From Solibacillus sp. FSL H8-0538 (GTDB taxonomy: Bacteria > Bacillota > Bacilli > Bacillales_A > Planococcaceae), in NCBI RefSeq assembly GCF_038003525.1, contig NZ_JBBOPI010000001.1, forward strand, positions 2,533,001-2,597,000: DNA of 64,000 nucleotides, written 5' to 3'. Both the position numbers and the translations under genes were made by a program. Below, one piece after another: positions 62,215 through 64,000 of the stretch. Below the pieces are notes generated by a model. That model had not been told where the DNA came from and searched no databases. It was given only the letters and a program-made list of their open reading frames with translations. Positions within the stretch are counted from its first letter, which is position 1, and each line of letters opens with the position of its first letter.

Positions 62215-62838
62215 TATAAGGACTGCTGCTTAAACTCAACTGGCGTTAGATAGCCCAGTGTTTGATGAATTCGAATGTTATTGAACCAGTTCACATAATC
62301 CCAAAGTTCAAGATCCAGCTGTTCAAGGGAAAGGAAAGTGCGTTGGTACACAAATTGGATTTTAAAACTCTTAAATGTGGCTTCTGCTCATGTCTATCAT
62401 TGGGACATCCTTTTGCACTTAGTGAACGTTGAATGCCGAATGTCTCGGTTACTTCTGCCATTAATTGATTATCAAATTCGGAACCACGGTCTGTGTGAAA
62501 TAATTGTACGTTGGTTAAGTTGCCTTTAATACTGCTCAATGCTCTATAAACAAGCGCTGCGTCTTTGTTTGGCCCCGAACTTGCTCCAACTAGTTCTCGG
62601 TTGAAAAGATCCGTAAATAAGCATACATAGTGCCATTTTTTTCCGACACGGACGTATGTTAAATCACTAACTAAAACAGATAATTCTTTTTCTTGGTGAA
62701 ATTCACGGTTTAAAACATTGGCGACAATGGCTTCATTACTACTTTTTTTCTGAGGTTTGTAATAGGCCACTGTGTAATTAGATGAAATACTTAGTTGTTT
62801 CATCATGCGACTGATACGACGTCTTGAAATGAATTTTT
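62215..62838 (-). pseudogene. IS3-family orfB remnant interrupted by another IS
   Basis: Reads SRRRISRMMKQLSISSNYTV, VSDLTYVRVGKKWHYVCLF (first D), LFHTDRGSEFDNQ (second D), then near 62390 a frameshift, after which the other frame gives ATFKSFKIQFVYQRTFLSLE and NNIRIHQTLGYLTPVEFKQQ-stop. The 5' end is cut off at 62838, exactly where the terminal TGAACTGCGCCCC of the next IS begins. The IS end is near 62190. Confidence 0.82.
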
Positions 62839-64000
62839 TGAACTGCGCCCCATTCAACGGACAGTTTAATAAAAAGCGATTTGGCAGTCTAAGCTGCAAT
62901 GAGGTGGTTCCGGTATTCTGCTGGAGCCATCTTTTTTAGATTCCATTGCTTGCGTGAAGTATTGTAATACTCCATTAATGATCCACCATTTGATTAATTC
63001 GAATAAGTTATTCACCGACTTCAAATCGAGTTCATCTTAAAAATACCCAAAGAATGATTCCTTTGGGGCGTTATCAATACAATTGCCTCAGCGTGACATC
63101 GACTGTAGTATGCCGATTTTCTTTACGCGTTGTTGAAATTCAGGGTGTGTGTAATGCACTCTTTGATCTGAATTAATCATTGCTTCTGGATGGATATTGC
63201 CATCTAATGCTTCTTCGAGCTTTTCTAATGTACGGTAAACGATACGCATTTTTAAACTTGTTGGGAGTTCATACGCAACGATTTCGTGTGTTGCCACATC
63301 TTTAATACATGATAAATAGTTCGGGACTGTGAGATGTTCTTGCGTTGCTTTCGCTATTTTCTTATACGGATTGGCACTTCGGATTTTCGCAAAGAAATTG
63401 TACTTATGCATTAAACTAAGAATTTTCTTATGATTCATTGGGACCACCATTAATTCTGCCAACTTCATATAGAGCTGACGGTAACCTAGTTTCCCTTTAA
63501 ACGAATCATAAACACAACGTACAAATAAATAATCCTCGTAATCACGTTCATCACGAATCGCGTGCTTTTCTGTATTTTTAACCCACGAATAATAGCCACT
63601 TCGGCTTACGCCCGTTAATTCACAAAGGTAACGCGTCATATTTTTTAACTAGTATTTTCGAATGACCTCATTAATTACTTGGTACTTTTCATACGGTGCT
63701 AGAACCGTTTCTTCGCCTGCCTTTTGAGTTCCTCCAACTTTTTTAACAGCTCTAATTCGGCCTCTAAATATTTAATACGGGCTTCTGCTTTTTCGAGCTT
63801 TTTATCAGCTGAAGGCTGTTTAGAAGAGGGACGTCCTGTACTACCTTTTCCTCGACGTTCCTCCAAAAATCCTTGTTAACCATAAATTTTATACGTTTTA
63901 CGCCAGCGCGATAATGAAGATTGCGCTTTCGTTAACCCAATGAAATCTAAATCAAATCCGTTTTCACGAAAGATTTGTGCAGGGCCTTTCCCAGCTATAT
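62839..64000 (-). pseudogene. IS3-family element inserted in the previous IS; decayed, runs off window
   Basis: Starts with the same terminal TGAACTGCGCCCC as the element at 56007. OrfA (63699 to beyond 64000) contains SSLSRWRKTYKIYG then a premature stop at 63876, then the coiled coil KLEKAEARIKYLEAELELLK. OrfB (63088-63639 in one frame) has LCELTGVSRSGYYSWVKNTE and KGKLGYRQLYMKLAEL, shifts near 63090 at QSMSRRGN, and ends EYYNTSRKQWNLKKMAPAEY near 62900. Several stops make it inactive. It contains both sequences that are fused in the deleted element at 56007. Confidence 0.82.

Noticed and set aside
1-64000. CRISPR array, rRNA genes, prophage structural genes, plasmid origin
   Set aside because: Looked for regularly spaced repeats, rRNA conserved segments, capsid/tail or Rep proteins; none seen.

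Overview
The window looks like chromosome of a low-GC, endospore-forming Firmicute, most likely a Planococcaceae member related to Lysinibacillus or Solibacillus. This rests on strong AGGAGG-type ribosome binding sites, frequent TTG and GTG starts, an S-layer-homology surface protein, two perfect sigma-G (forespore) promoter matches, and Bacillales-type families throughout. The genus is inference; no rRNA or tRNA gene is present.

Layout. 0-9 kb: a partial TPR protein, a surface-anchored ComEC-like hydrolase, a diguanylate cyclase, and a two-gene carboxynorspermidine (polyamine) operon. 9-10.6 kb: an SDR gene fragment, a WHH-nuclease toxin-like protein and a small upstream gene. 10.7-22.2 kb: a complete reductive pyrimidine catabolism cluster (PreT/PreA, dihydropyrimidinase, amidohydrolase, two PucR regulators, omega-transaminase, malonate-semialdehyde dehydrogenase), predicted to take uracil to acetyl-CoA. 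22.5-27.3 kb: structured repeats, a DegV protein, an IS3-family element, a nucleoid-associated protein, and two paralogous 20-codon genes, each with a sigma-G promoter and its own terminator. 28-32 kb: an MFS transporter with two SDR dehydrogenases.

32-46.3 kb is the most unusual part. One minus-strand operon encodes three different dynamin-like GTPases in tandem, plus a large uncharacterised helical protein, a membrane-anchored coiled-coil protein and a small helical protein. Just upstream on the same strand lie a WYL-domain regulator, a GIY-YIG nuclease-like protein and a small CxxC protein; just downstream lies a TerD-VWA fusion. The whole resembles a membrane-remodelling stress or phage-defence locus.

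47-50 kb: a two-component system. 50.3-58.5 kb: an M20 peptidase/YfcC transporter/M20 peptidase operon with a GntR regulator, a pyridoxal kinase and an ECF S component, bracketed by two directly repeated 3' ends of an IS256-like element. 59-64 kb is a graveyard of IS3-family remnants (one nested in another) with two 5' fragments of what looks like an integrase gene and a 20-codon 3' fragment of guaA, consistent with the scar of a guaA-targeting genomic island.

Three copies of a roughly 120-bp dispersed element keep the same stem-loop fold while the paired bases change, and a 31-bp palindrome family recurs beside them. All function statements come from reading motifs by eye; no database search was run.
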